Assembly (NCBI GenBank): GCA_036405975.1
Contig: DASWWM010000031.1
Coordinates: forward strand, 1-10,097
Direction of reading: 5' to 3'
From: VEQN01 sp036405975
Lineage (GTDB): Bacteria; Patescibacteriota; Minisyncoccia; Phycocordibacterales; CAIZLB01
Length of the DNA stretch: 10,097 nucleotides
The stretch's first letter is position 1, and the number at the start of each line of letters is the position of its first letter. Below, in pieces: positions 1-6,556 of the stretch. The position numbers were made by a program, and so were the translations under genes. A model generated the notes under the pieces. The model was not told the DNA's origin and did not search any database. It worked only from the letters and a program-made list of their open reading frames with translations.

Positions 1-102
1 ATGAAGAGAAAGATGCTCGAGGTTTCCATATTCTGAGCTCTAAGTATATCTCATTACCCCGCAAATGCCTTTGTGGATTAGTGCCGCTGTAGAAATGAAA
101 GG

Positions 103-414
103 CTACTCTCGTGCCTCGAGGTAGTAGATCCTTTTGTTGAAGCTGTCGTTCTCCCGCTTCTGCTCCTCCCACCTCCTGTCAGATGCCTCGATCTGCATTT
201 TCATGCTTTCTGCGAGCATTCGGATTTCGCTGCCAAGACTTTCCGTAAGTGCGCCTGCGTGCCGTTCAAAATTCCTCGTTTGCGTTTCGAAAAGCTCGAA
301 TACCGCATGCTTGAATTCGCTCATCTCTTCTCGAAACTCGAAAAAATCACCCCTTGTCACAGGTTCTGATAATGAGACTTTCGTCGCTGGATCGATCGGG
401 CCTTTCTTTGCCAT
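103..414 (-). CDS. Small coiled-coil hypothetical protein (103 aa)
   Basis: I do not recognise the family. The protein is hydrophilic and rich in Glu, Arg and Lys. From about residue 20 to the end it reads as one long helix with heptad-like hydrophobic spacing (FFEFREEM, FKHAVFELFETQ, IRMLAESMKMQ), which suggests a coiled coil. There is no signal peptide or membrane segment, so it is probably cytosolic. The start is the ATG at 414. There is no Shine-Dalgarno, but a TATTAT -10 box lies 7 nt upstream, so the mRNA is probably leaderless. It stands 153 nt downstream of the histidine kinase gene on the same strand and appears to have its own promoter. The opposite-strand reading of this stretch looks like a shadow. 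Real gene: fairly likely. Function: unknown; a structural or scaffold role would be a guess. Confidence 0.6.
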   Translation of the reverse strand: MAKKGPIDPATKVSLSEPVTRGDFFEFREEMSEFKHAVFELFETQTRNFERHAGALTESLGSEIRMLAESMKMQIEASDRRWEEQKRENDSFNKRIYYLEARE

Positions 415-421
415 TGTTCAC

Positions 422-449
422 ATAATATTACTGGTATGGCAAAAGTCTA
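422..449 (-). promoter_or_regulatory. Candidate promoter of the 103-aa gene, leaderless
   Basis: Read on the minus strand: TAGACT (449-444), a 16-nt spacer, and TATTAT (427-422). The predicted transcription start is at about 415, one base before the ATG at 414. The -10 matches 5 of 6 consensus bases and the -35 matches 4 of 6. An overlapping alternative -10, TAATAT (430-425), would start transcription 3 nt further upstream. Confidence 0.45.
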
Positions 450-553
450 CCGATCCTGCATGAAGTAGAAATAAACCAGGAATAAAGCTTTTGCTCGAGT
501 TTTGCACAGGCTTACTGCGTCATGCATTCATCCGTCGTCAAGTCTGAGAGCGT

Positions 554-568
554 ACGGAAAGCTTCCGT
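554..568. repeat. Short inverted repeat at the 3' end of the kinase gene
   Basis: ACGGAA / TTCCGT arms of 6 bp with a 3-nt loop overlap the kinase stop codon. No T-tract follows on the minus strand, so this is a poor intrinsic terminator. It may only be a 3'-end stabilising hairpin. Confidence 0.3.
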
Positions 569-2217
569 TAGCTGATGATCTGCCTGCTTGTGATCTCGCC
601 GTCCCTGAGAATCATGGGGTTTGCTGGGTCTGACCTGACCTCGTTCAGCTCGATGAAGAACGTGGCGCCTTTTCCTGGTCCCGATGATTCAGCCCAGATC
701 TTGCCTTGATGCGCCTCGATCATCTTCTTGGCCACATAAAGTCCGAGTCCCGTGCCCATGATATTGGTCTTCGAGGCGTCAGGCGCCCTGGTGAACTTCT
801 CGAACAGCCGCGGAAGAACGTCTTTGTGGATTCCCACGCCGGTATCCGAGATGGAGATGAGGATCTTTCCGGGCTTATTGTTGGTGATCCATACATGGAT
901 GCCTCCCTTCTGCGTATACTTGATGGAATTGTCGATCAGATTTCCCACGACCTGCTTGATCTTTCCCTGGTCCGCATTGACCCTGAAGTTTCCGTTGAGA
1001 TCGTAATCGAAGTCTATGGAAAGCTTGGCAAGGTCGACATTCGGTCTGAGCTCGGTCACGACGGTTCCAACGACGTCCCTCACGTCGAAGGTGCTGAAGT
1101 CGTACTGCATTCTTCCCTGCTCGATTCGCGATACGTCCAGGTAGTCTCCTACGAGAATCACGAGGTCCTGCGTCGACTTGAAGATCTTTTCGATGGCATC
1201 CTTCACGCCCTCTTTGATCTCTCCGAAGTCTCCGTCCAGAAGCATGGAGGCATAACCCTTAACGGCCGTAAGCGGCCCTCGAAGCTGATGCGATGCGAGC
1301 GAGACGAACTCGGACTTCTGCTGGTCGAGTTCCCTGAGCCGTTCGTTGGTCTTTTCGAGGTCTTGGGCAAGTTCCTCGATCCTTTGTCTCGCCCTTACCT
1401 CTTCATTAATGCTTCTTACCAGGAGCAAGCTGAAGAATGATACGAATATGAAGATGACGAAGTTCGTGATCCACTGGCTGAGCACCTCAGACCGGAGTAT
1501 GTTGAATAGGAACACCATTACGAGCGCAGCCGAGAACACCTGTGCGGAGATAACTTTCGTGCTCAAGAGCTTGTACTTCAATACGCCGTATACCATGAAC
1601 ACTATGAAAAATACGACCAGGTAGTTTCCGTACGGATATGAATCGAAGAACTGCGGAAAAAAGTTCGTTGATCCTCCTGCGTATCCCATGAGACCGGCAA
1701 TCATGGTGTTTCGAATCTGACCACGGGCGACCTTGTTGTTCCACTCCTGTATAAGCTTGTAAATGAGGATGGCTGAAGCGATGACACCGTGAGTTGCAAA
1801 ATAGGCTGGGAATATAACGTAGTATGGCCCTGGATTGACCCAGAAGAAGTCGAACTTTGGCATCACTCCGAGCTTGAAGAGCGGCGTGAAGCTGAATATT
1901 GCTATGGCTCCCGATGTCCACAGGAATAATGCTCGCCATTTTGCATTATCAAATTTGAAAAGTTCTGATATGAAGTTGAAATAAAGCGCAGGCAGAAATA
2001 TCGCTGAAACGTCGAGGAGATGCTGCCAGAGTAATGCATTATGAATTGATGCTGTCGACGTAACCCCGTAAAGTCCGAGTGCCCAGAGCGAGAACGAGAT
2101 TGAGGAATAGAGCCAGGCCTTGCTGACCCGATTGTTCTTGTCGGTACGATATACGATGAGGCTGAAGAAGATACTACTCAGACTCAATATGAGAGACGAC
2201 GTACTGAACAGGTTCAT
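568..2217 (-). CDS. Membrane sensor histidine kinase with 7TM-type N-terminus
   Basis: An inner-membrane sensor kinase that should autophosphorylate on His and pass the phosphate to a response regulator. Residues 1-270 hold eight or nine hydrophobic segments (about 9-23, 34-52, 62-83, 96-114, 132-156, 171-190, 199-215, 227-241, 249-267), as in 7TM-type kinase sensors. There is no obvious extracytoplasmic ligand domain. A charged helical linker (271-302) leads to HisKA with the H-box around H310 (SHQLRGPL). HATPase_c shows the N-box (N426, N430), G1 (DTGVGI, 458-463), the F-box (LFEKF) and G2 (GTGLGLY, 488-494), all intact. There is no receiver domain, and no response regulator gene lies in the window. 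The gene is third in the acyltransferase-phosphatase-kinase operon. Its start lies inside the phosphatase gene (44-nt overlap) without a clear Shine-Dalgarno, which suggests translational coupling. The kinase call is firm; the signal is unknown. Confidence 0.95.
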   Translation of the reverse strand: MNLFSTSSLILSLSSIFFSLIVYRTDKNNRVSKAWLYSSISFSLWALGLYGVTSTASIHNALLWQHLLDVSAIFLPALYFNFISELFKFDNAKWRALFLWTSGAIAIFSFTPLFKLGVMPKFDFFWVNPGPYYVIFPAYFATHGVIASAILIYKLIQEWNNKVARGQIRNTMIAGLMGYAGGSTNFFPQFFDSYPYGNYLVVFFIVFMVYGVLKYKLLSTKVISAQVFSAALVMVFLFNILRSEVLSQWITNFVIFIFVSFFSLLLVRSINEEVRARQRIEELAQDLEKTNERLRELDQQKSEFVSLASHQLRGPLTAVKGYASMLLDGDFGEIKEGVKDAIEKIFKSTQDLVILVGDYLDVSRIEQGRMQYDFSTFDVRDVVGTVVTELRPNVDLAKLSIDFDYDLNGNFRVNADQGKIKQVVGNLIDNSIKYTQKGGIHVWITNNKPGKILISISDTGVGIHKDVLPRLFEKFTRAPDASKTNIMGTGLGLYVAKKMIEAHQGKIWAESSGPGKGATFFIELNEVRSDPANPMILRDGEITSRQIIS

Positions 2218-2878
2218 GTTCGTCTAAGTATATCACGGGGATATTCTTTTCAAGTGCCCATTTCCTCATCCCTTCCTTTGGGTTTGCGACAAAGCTGTAT
2301 CGCGCGATCGATAAGAGTTCTTTGTCTGACTCGTGGTCAGCGATTGCGAGGAGGTCTTCAGATTCGAGCGCATTGTCTAGCATGTACTGAACGGCTTTCC
2401 TGCTTTTTTCATTTCCGTATATGTGCGCGTCGCTCAGTTTTCCGGTGTATTTGCCATTCTGATCCACTTCAACTTTTGTGCAGATGAAATCAGCAGCCTG
2501 AAGCTTTGCTGCTACGGTGCTGACTATCGGCTCTACTGCCGCAGAAAGCAACACTGTTCTGAAGCCCTTCTCGTTCAGTGCCTCAATCATTGAGGAGGCG
2601 TTATGATACAGCCTTGTCGCCAGCTCTGACTCGAAGAATTCATCCATAAGTGCTGCGATCTCCGCGCTGTCTATGCCTTTGAATTTTCCTAATGCGAAAT
2701 TAAGTATGCCTGCCGCGTCACGGACAAGTTCTAGCTTGTACAAGGCAAACCATGCGTAAATGTAGACGGAGTCGAAAAAGCCGATAAATCCCTTTGAAAA
2801 AAGGAATTTGATGAAATACTGCTGGCTCTGGCCTTTCAGTAATGTTCCGTCGATGTCTATGAATGCGACTTTACTCAT
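2174..2878 (-). CDS. HAD-IB family phosphatase (SerB-like)
   Basis: A 234-aa haloacid-dehalogenase-type phosphohydrolase of the IB subfamily. Motif I is DIDGT (nucleophile D8, acid/base D10). Motif II is S112 in VLLSAA, motif III is K158 in NEKSR, and motif IV is D181/D185 in ADHESDKELL. The helical cap lies between motifs I and II. I chose the ATG at 2878 over one 16 codons upstream because motif I then falls at the usual distance from the N-terminus and the start overlaps the acyltransferase stop by only 8 nt (ATGAGTAA). HAD-IB proteins are known next to, or fused with, PlsC acyltransferases. A lipid-phosphate or lysophosphatidate-type substrate is therefore a reasonable inference, but phosphoserine-like or other small substrates cannot be excluded. 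It is followed by the kinase gene with a 44-nt overlap. Confidence 0.85.
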   Translation of the reverse strand: MSKVAFIDIDGTLLKGQSQQYFIKFLFSKGFIGFFDSVYIYAWFALYKLELVRDAAGILNFALGKFKGIDSAEIAALMDEFFESELATRLYHNASSMIEALNEKGFRTVLLSAAVEPIVSTVAAKLQAADFICTKVEVDQNGKYTGKLSDAHIYGNEKSRKAVQYMLDNALESEDLLAIADHESDKELLSIARYSFVANPKEGMRKWALEKNIPVIYLDEHEPVQYVVSHIESE

Positions 2879-3548
2879 CGTGCTTGAGTTCGTAATGAGG
2901 ATACCTCTTTCCCGACAATCGTTCAATCTGCTTAATTGCCTTTTCAGTCACATATGTTCGTGCCTCCTTGTCGCTATGATGTTCCCAGTGATTAGGAAAA
3001 TGCAAAGGCGTCCCGATGTGCACTTCGAGAGTTTTGATGAACTTCACTCTCTTGCTCTCTTTTGAATGGATCTCGTGTGCGCCTTTGATCCCGACAGGGA
3101 TGATGGGTACTCGGTGTTCCAAGGCGTACTTTGCAATTCCGGTGAATGCTTTGAGCATTTCGTCCTTCAGGTGCGATCTCGTTCCCTCAGGGAAAATCCC
3201 CACAAGGTCGCCGTTCTCGATATGTTTTTTCACGAGGCTGTGCACTCCAGATTTGTCATCTGCATTTCTTTCCACCTTGATCTGGCCGGTAAGGATCATA
3301 AGCCATTTCCAAAGGCCTTTCTTGAAGAATTTTTCAGCGGACAGAAAGTGGGTGCCTCTCGGTGCAACGACTGCGAATGCAAAGAAGTCCAGAAAGCTTT
3401 GGTGGTTTAAAGCAACTATCGCCCCTCCTGTTTTGGGGATGTTTTTGACCCCTGTCACTTCCTTGACCCAGATGGTAATGATAATCGGTCGGAGTATGAA
3501 CCTGAGGACTGAATAAGTGAATGAGATAAATCTGGAATGTGATTTCAT
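2871..3548 (-). CDS. plsC: PlsC-type 1-acyl-glycerol-3-phosphate acyltransferase
   Basis: A 225-aa member of the LPLAT/PlsC family, expected to acylate lysophosphatidate to phosphatidate at the membrane. The catalytic HX4D motif is in NHQSFLD (H49, D54). The substrate-binding FPEGTR is at 119-124, and VPIIPVGI (147-154) is the usual fourth block. A hydrophobic N-terminal stretch (about 8-28) probably anchors it. The length is typical for the family. It is the first gene of the operon, overlapping the HAD phosphatase by 8 nt. A near-consensus promoter places the mRNA start about 2 nt before the ATG at 3548, and no Shine-Dalgarno is visible. The acyl donor and the exact lysolipid cannot be told from sequence. 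A second family member lies at 8345-9259. Confidence 0.92.
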   Translation of the reverse strand: MKSHSRFISFTYSVLRFILRPIIITIWVKEVTGVKNIPKTGGAIVALNHQSFLDFFAFAVVAPRGTHFLSAEKFFKKGLWKWLMILTGQIKVERNADDKSGVHSLVKKHIENGDLVGIFPEGTRSHLKDEMLKAFTGIAKYALEHRVPIIPVGIKGAHEIHSKESKRVKFIKTLEVHIGTPLHFPNHWEHHSDKEARTYVTEKAIKQIERLSGKRYPHYELKHDE

Positions 3549-3556
3549 GCAGCTTA

Positions 3557-3585
3557 ATTATAACATGAAATAGTAAATATATCAA
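3557..3585 (-). promoter_or_regulatory. Sigma70 promoter of the plsC-HAD-kinase operon
   Basis: On the minus strand: TTGATA (3585-3580, 5 of 6), a 17-nt spacer, and TATAAT (3562-3557, perfect). This is the best promoter in the window. The predicted start is at about 3550, two bases before the plsC ATG at 3548, which implies a leaderless or nearly leaderless mRNA. Confidence 0.75.
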
Positions 3586-3644
3586 ATATGCTAGTTTTTC
3601 AATGTTTTGTGGCTCGGGAATGTTCCTTCTTGTTTGTCCTCATT

Positions 3645-3659
3645 GTCGGCAAAGCCGAC
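3645..3659. repeat. 6-bp perfect hairpin in the divergent intergenic region
   Basis: GTCGGC, loop AAA, GCCGAC. It lies between the two divergent promoters. Neither strand has a T-tract after it, so it is not a standard terminator. It could be an operator or a hairpin that isolates the two promoters. Confidence 0.45.
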
Positions 3660-3689
3660 TGCAAATAAATGTCTGTGCTTACATTGCGC

Positions 3690-3717
3690 ATGCTATAATC
3701 AATATTATTTATAGCAT
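3690..3717 (+). promoter_or_regulatory. Extended -10 promoter inside a 9-bp inverted repeat
   Basis: TGCTATAAT (3691-3699) is an extended -10 element with a perfect hexamer; the -35 region is poor. The predicted start is at about 3706, giving a leader of about 22 nt before the ATG at 3728. The -10 lies within the left arm of a perfect inverted repeat, ATGCTATAA (3690-3698) and TTATAGCAT (3709-3717), with a 10-nt spacer. That geometry fits a repressor operator covering the -10 and the start site; the operator role is inference. Confidence 0.55.
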
Positions 3718-3727
3718 CTAGAATAAA

Positions 3728-4075
3728 ATGACCGAAGATGCAAAAATGCCCTCTGCCATGGGGCTCTCTGATGTGTACGACAGGTTACCCAAACATTTAC
3801 AGGCCAGGGTGCTTAAAATTGCAAGTTCCCCCGTTTCAGTTTCACAAAGCGACCTTTTTCTTGCTGAATCTCAGGAAAATGACAGATCAATCCTTGCCGA
3901 TTACTATTTGATTTTGTCCGAAACGGAAGGGTTGGCCAAGGAGATTCGAGATTTCTGTCTTGATGCAATGCTCTATTTCGAGCAGAAAGATGAAGGATTC
4001 TATTCGAACTTTGATATTAAAGGAGAGTTCGATAACAAAATACTGCCGTTACTCGATTCTCGCGAAAACAAGTAA
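3728..4075 (+). CDS. Hypothetical acidic protein (115 aa)
   Basis: The family is not recognised. It is a soluble, acidic protein with mostly helical character and no membrane segment or signal peptide. Notable stretches are YDRLPKHLQARVLKIA (17-32), a Ser-rich loop (33-41) and ILADYYLILSETEGLAKEIRDF (about 55-76). No metal or catalytic motif was seen. The ATG at 3728 is preferred because it is closest to the extended -10 promoter; in-frame ATGs at 3746 and 3758 are alternatives. No Shine-Dalgarno is visible. It is transcribed divergently from the plsC operon, probably as a single gene, with a weak terminator just after the stop. Confidence 0.6.
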   Translation: MTEDAKMPSAMGLSDVYDRLPKHLQARVLKIASSPVSVSQSDLFLAESQENDRSILADYYLILSETEGLAKEIRDFCLDAMLYFEQKDEGFYSNFDIKGEFDNKILPLLDSRENK

Positions 4076-4086
4076 CTAATACCAGC

Positions 4087-4104
4087 AAAGGTGGCGGCCT
4101 TTTT
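4087..4104 (+). terminator. Weak intrinsic terminator after the 115-aa gene
   Basis: AAAGG (4087-4091), a 6-nt loop, CCTTT (4098-4102), with a run of five T at 4100-4104. The stem is short, but it is correctly placed 12 nt after the stop, before the convergent phosphotransferase gene ends. Confidence 0.4.
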
Positions 4105-4186
4105 GTCTTGCTCGGTTTGATCATGGCAGGTTCTTTCTCGAATTAGCCTTTTGTATAACGCATTAAAATTGATCATTGACAGGGAC

Positions 4187-5203
4187 TTACCTGTCGGTCA
4201 AGAAAGAAAGGATTTTCTGACAGAAAGAGTCGAAATTTGCATCCATGTACCTGAGGGTATCGAAATTTCCTTGCATAAAAACGTCTACGCGATTGTTGCC
4301 GTGCCGGTAGTGCTCCCCTTCTATCCACGTTGAGTGGAACGCTTTTATCACATGTGCGCTGAGCGCACCTCTCAGCTCATCGATTGGAATCGGATTCAGA
4401 TGAGCATAACTCTTGATGAACAATTCAGCCTTCTTGAATTCTTTTTCTGTGTATTTGTGATTAAAGCAAATCAAGAGAAGGGCCCGTACTATTTCGAGTT
4501 CTTTGGGAACGACCTCTGCCTTCTCGAAATCGAAAATATGAGTGATTCGACCTTCTAAATCGAAGAATACATTTTGATCGTGAAAGTCGCCATGCGTAAG
4601 TACGGGGCGGCTTAAGTTGAAATTGGACGAGGTTATCCTATTTGAATACAGGAAATCCTGCTTTAGCTGCAAGGATTTCCTGCATAATTCACCGAACTCT
4701 TCGTTGCCGTCCGGATCCGTTTCCGAGATAAGCCTGGCAAGCGCGTTTATTTTTCCAAGAGCTTTCTCAGTATCCCATCGAGCATCTGCTACCGTGGCGG
4801 TGTCGGGCAACTGGCAACTTGCTGCTTTCATGTGCATCTTGGCCAGTGTCTCTGCCAGGCTTTTCACCTGCTCGTTACTGAGAGAATCTCGTTCTATCTG
4901 CACATATTTTTCGATCATCGGATACAGGGTGTATGTCTGGCTGTCAAAGACAAAGTGTAGCGAGCCCTGCTTATTTTTGATCGGAAGTATGACAGGGATA
5001 TCGTTTTCAAAAAAGAAAATTTCAGCCGATTCGATGAAGTCTATTTTCTGCGCAACGGACTCTCTCTGTTTTTTAAGAAAATGGCGCTGGCCTGACGCCG
5101 TTTCAATTACGCTATTCTCTGTGAGGAAACCGCCAGAAAAAGGCCGTATAGTCACTGGTGCTGCCAAGTCGTATTCAATTGAGAGATATTCTTCGAGCGT
5201 CAT
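4187..5203 (-). CDS. APH-family phosphotransferase (homoserine kinase II / SrkA-like)
   Basis: A 338-aa member of the aminoglycoside phosphotransferase / choline kinase superfamily, which transfers the ATP gamma-phosphate to a small-molecule or protein hydroxyl. The N-lobe shows a Gly-rich loop (FSGGFLTEN, 22-30) and candidate ATP lysines K44/K45. The C-lobe has the catalytic loop LTHGDFHDQN (202-211; D206 base, N211) and the metal-binding segment IFDFEKAEV with D225. All key residues are present and the length is normal. The substrate cannot be named; the overall look is closest to the COG2334 group (ThrB type II, SrkA) rather than to a specific antibiotic kinase. It is a single gene, convergent with the 115-aa gene. 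The start at 5203 has only a distant AGGA and no convincing promoter. Confidence 0.85.
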   Translation of the reverse strand: MTLEEYLSIEYDLAAPVTIRPFSGGFLTENSVIETASGQRHFLKKQRESVAQKIDFIESAEIFFFENDIPVILPIKNKQGSLHFVFDSQTYTLYPMIEKYVQIERDSLSNEQVKSLAETLAKMHMKAASCQLPDTATVADARWDTEKALGKINALARLISETDPDGNEEFGELCRKSLQLKQDFLYSNRITSSNFNLSRPVLTHGDFHDQNVFFDLEGRITHIFDFEKAEVVPKELEIVRALLLICFNHKYTEKEFKKAELFIKSYAHLNPIPIDELRGALSAHVIKAFHSTWIEGEHYRHGNNRVDVFMQGNFDTLRYMDANFDSFCQKILSFLTDR

Positions 5204-5283
5204 CGGTTTTTGGGTTTTTCCTGGGGATTAATGTCCCGGCCGCTGTCAGCCTTGTGTGTTACCAGGCTTGAATTGAGTAATTA

Positions 5284-5312
5284 TTGACATGCCTAAAAAA
5301 CTGTATTAACGT
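5284..5312 (+). promoter_or_regulatory. Possible promoter of the short 5.3-5.5 kb transcript
   Basis: A perfect -35 TTGACA (5284-5289) is followed by only poor -10 choices: TATTAA at 14-nt spacing (5304-5309) or TAACGT at 17-nt spacing (5307-5312). The latter overlaps the palindrome TAACGTTA. The promoter is tentative. Confidence 0.3.
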
Positions 5313-5319
5313 TACCACC

Positions 5320-5463
5320 ATGACAGAAACAAGTCAAAAGCTGAATATGACCATCCGGACTCGCATCGCTCTGAAGCGAGCCTATTCCTACGTGGCATAT
5401 GGGAATGCACATCCCCGACACTTATATTCAGCCGAGACTTCTTCACCTGCTCCTGCCTGCTAG
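5320..5463 (+). CDS. Possible small ORF (47 aa), uncertain
   Basis: ATG at 5320 to TAG at 5461-5463. The predicted peptide is basic in its first half (TIRTRIALKRAYSY) with four Tyr in residues 22-36. There is no Shine-Dalgarno, no hydrophobic segment and no recognisable domain. It sits between a candidate promoter and an intrinsic terminator, so it could be a leader peptide or small protein. It may equally be a chance ORF within a non-coding RNA. Confidence 0.2.
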   Translation: MTETSQKLNMTIRTRIALKRAYSYVAYGNAHPRHLYSAETSSPAPAC

Positions 5464-5499
5464 GCGCATGAACATCTCAAACTCTCCTTTGGAGGAATC

Positions 5500-5530
5500 C
5501 CGGCTGGAAATAAGCCGGTTTTCTTTTTTC
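5500..5530 (+). terminator. Intrinsic terminator ahead of the acetyltransferase gene
   Basis: CCGGCT (5500-5505), a 7-nt loop, AGCCGG (5513-5518), directly followed by a T-rich tract with ten T in twelve bases (5519-5530). It is the strongest terminator in the window. There is no annotated plus-strand gene upstream for over a kilobase, so it must end a short, so far unexplained transcript or act as an attenuator. Confidence 0.8.
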
Positions 5531-5594
5531 AGCTGCGAAGTGCCTTGTGGCCATTCGCATGCATATAAAACCAATCCAAAACGACGACAAGCAT

Positions 5595-6230
5595 ATGGAC
5601 ACAACATCAGGTATTGCTAAGAATGAAAAGGCGCCAGGTGGCGCTGACGGTGAAATCGTATTTCTTCGCGGCTTCAAGACCGTGCTCAGGCCCTTGCGCG
5701 AGTCGGATATTCCCCTGCTCGCGAGATGGATCAATGACCCAGAGGTGCGCGTGAATCTCGGATCCCAGCTGCCAAAGATAGAATCAGACGAGCGCGAGTT
5801 CGTGCAGATGAAGGCGGGACGCAATGTCTGCCTCATGGTTGAAGTTGACGGCGTGCCTATTGGAACGATGGGTATCCACGATATCAAGTATCCTGACGCT
5901 ACGGCAACAACCGGCGCCATGATCGGCGAAAAGGCATATTGGGACAAAGGCTATGGCAGCGACGCCAAGATGGCTCTGCTTGACTATGCATTCAATACGC
6001 TCGGCCTCCGACGTCTCAAGTCTGCAGCTATCGCCTTCAATGAGCGGAGCATTGCATACAGCAAGAAATGCGGATACGTCGTCGAGGGGGTCCAGAAGGA
6101 AGAGGTCTATCGAAATGGCGCCTACCATGACCTGGTCTGGCTTGCAGTTACGCGGAAGACTTGGCTTCCTATCTGGAAAAAATGGAAGATTGGCGGCAGG
6201 CTCCCGAAAACAAAAGTGCGTCCTTCGTGA
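5595..6230 (+). CDS. GNAT N-acetyltransferase (RimJ/RimL-like)
   Basis: A 211-aa acetyl-CoA-dependent N-acyltransferase of the Acetyltransf_3 type. The fold is readable: the first strand and helix with RPLRESDIPLLARWINDPEV (32-51), central strands with VPIGTMGIHDI (87-97), the acetyl-CoA loop in WDKGYGSDAK (116-125), the following helix, and the late motif NERSIAYSKKCGYVVEG (149-165). Substrates in this family range from ribosomal protein N-termini to amino acids, sugars and antibiotics; none can be chosen here. I prefer the ATG at 5595, after a TATAAA-like element (5564-5569). In-frame GTG 5547 and ATG 5559 would add 16 or 12 residues. No Shine-Dalgarno is visible. It looks more GC-rich than the phosphotransferase and 84-aa genes beside it. 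A strong terminator precedes it. Confidence 0.88.
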   Translation: MDTTSGIAKNEKAPGGADGEIVFLRGFKTVLRPLRESDIPLLARWINDPEVRVNLGSQLPKIESDEREFVQMKAGRNVCLMVEVDGVPIGTMGIHDIKYPDATATTGAMIGEKAYWDKGYGSDAKMALLDYAFNTLGLRRLKSAAIAFNERSIAYSKKCGYVVEGVQKEEVYRNGAYHDLVWLAVTRKTWLPIWKKWKIGGRLPKTKVRPS

Positions 6231-6234
6231 CGCC

Positions 6235-6274
6235 AAGACCGAAAATTCCTCGCATGAGGGATGAGTAGGTCTTT
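6235..6274. terminator. Nested hairpin between convergent genes
   Basis: Outer arms AAGACC (6235-6240) and GGTCTT (6268-6273) enclose a CCTC-GCAT-GAGG hairpin (6248-6259). A T-rich stretch (TTTATTATT) follows on the plus strand. Placed just after the acetyltransferase stop and running up to the convergent 84-aa gene's stop, it may serve both. The T-tract is imperfect. Confidence 0.4.
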
Positions 6275-6275
6275 A

Positions 6276-6530
6276 TTATTCGCTTTCCGAGGCACGTTTC
6301 AGCTCGCTCTTCAGCTTCTCCCAATCCTCAAGAGGCCGGTCCCTGTGCTCATCCGGTAGTTCCAAATCGCATGCTATATTCATCACTTCGCTGAGTTCTG
6401 GCATGACTAGTTCAATATTGTTATTGCAAAGCGAGCATATTTTATTTGCAGCCTCTTGTATGCTAAGCTCTCCGGAACTTTCCCGGCCCACTATTTTGCC
6501 ACATGATTCCATGAATTCTTTTTTGTTCAT
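6276..6530 (-). CDS. Small acidic hypothetical protein (84 aa)
   Basis: The family is not recognised. It is a soluble acidic protein, probably helical. The N-terminal MNKKEFMESCGKIV and the segment SIQEAANKICSLCNN contain a CxxC pair (C32, C35) plus two further Cys (C10, C54). The C-terminus (PLEDWEKLKSELKRASES) is a charged helix. It is the second gene after the 278-aa protein, 26 nt downstream of its stop on the same strand, so the two probably share a transcript and possibly a function. The short size, acidity and position behind a larger unknown gene would suit an accessory or immunity-like partner, but that is only a guess. The start ATG at 6530 has no clear Shine-Dalgarno. Confidence 0.55.
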   Translation of the reverse strand: MNKKEFMESCGKIVGRESSGELSIQEAANKICSLCNNNIELVMPELSEVMNIACDLELPDEHRDRPLEDWEKLKSELKRASESE

Positions 6531-6556
6531 TCGCTGATCTTGGTTAAACAGACTTG

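Larger units (their letters stand above)
5204..5594. other. 391-bp gap between phosphotransferase and GNAT genes
   Basis: No conserved gene covers this divergent gap. It holds a plus-strand TTGACA (5284-5289), an 8-bp palindrome TAACGTTA (5307-5314), a possible 47-aa ORF, short hairpins (TCGCT/AGCGA around 5362-5376; ATTCC/GGAAT around 5384-5406), CTCC/GGAG around 5484-5494, and a strong intrinsic terminator ending at about 5530. The layout suits a short transcript or a regulated leader of the acetyltransferase gene. I could not match it to tmRNA, SRP RNA, RNase P, T-box or a known riboswitch. Confidence 0.5.

Noticed and set aside
1..36. Short plus-strand reading ending MLEVSIF, and a minus-strand ATG at 29 preceded by TATACT
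   Set aside because: Only 9-11 codons are inside the window on either strand; neither can be called a gene from this evidence.
706..1440. Long plus-strand open frame (244 aa) opposite the kinase gene
   Set aside because: It lies wholly antisense to the conserved HisKA/HATPase region and has no domain of its own; it is a codon-bias shadow.
3016..3516. 166-aa plus-strand ORF opposite plsC
   Set aside because: Antisense to a gene with intact catalytic motifs; no recognisable features.
5310..5530. tRNA, tmRNA, SRP RNA, RNase P RNA or T-box
   Set aside because: None of the conserved core sequences (T-loop, SRP tetraloop region, T-box sequence, P RNA core) could be found by eye.
5399..5620. 73-aa plus-strand ORF ahead of the acetyltransferase
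   Set aside because: It runs through the intrinsic terminator hairpin and T-tract into the GNAT coding start, with no start signals.
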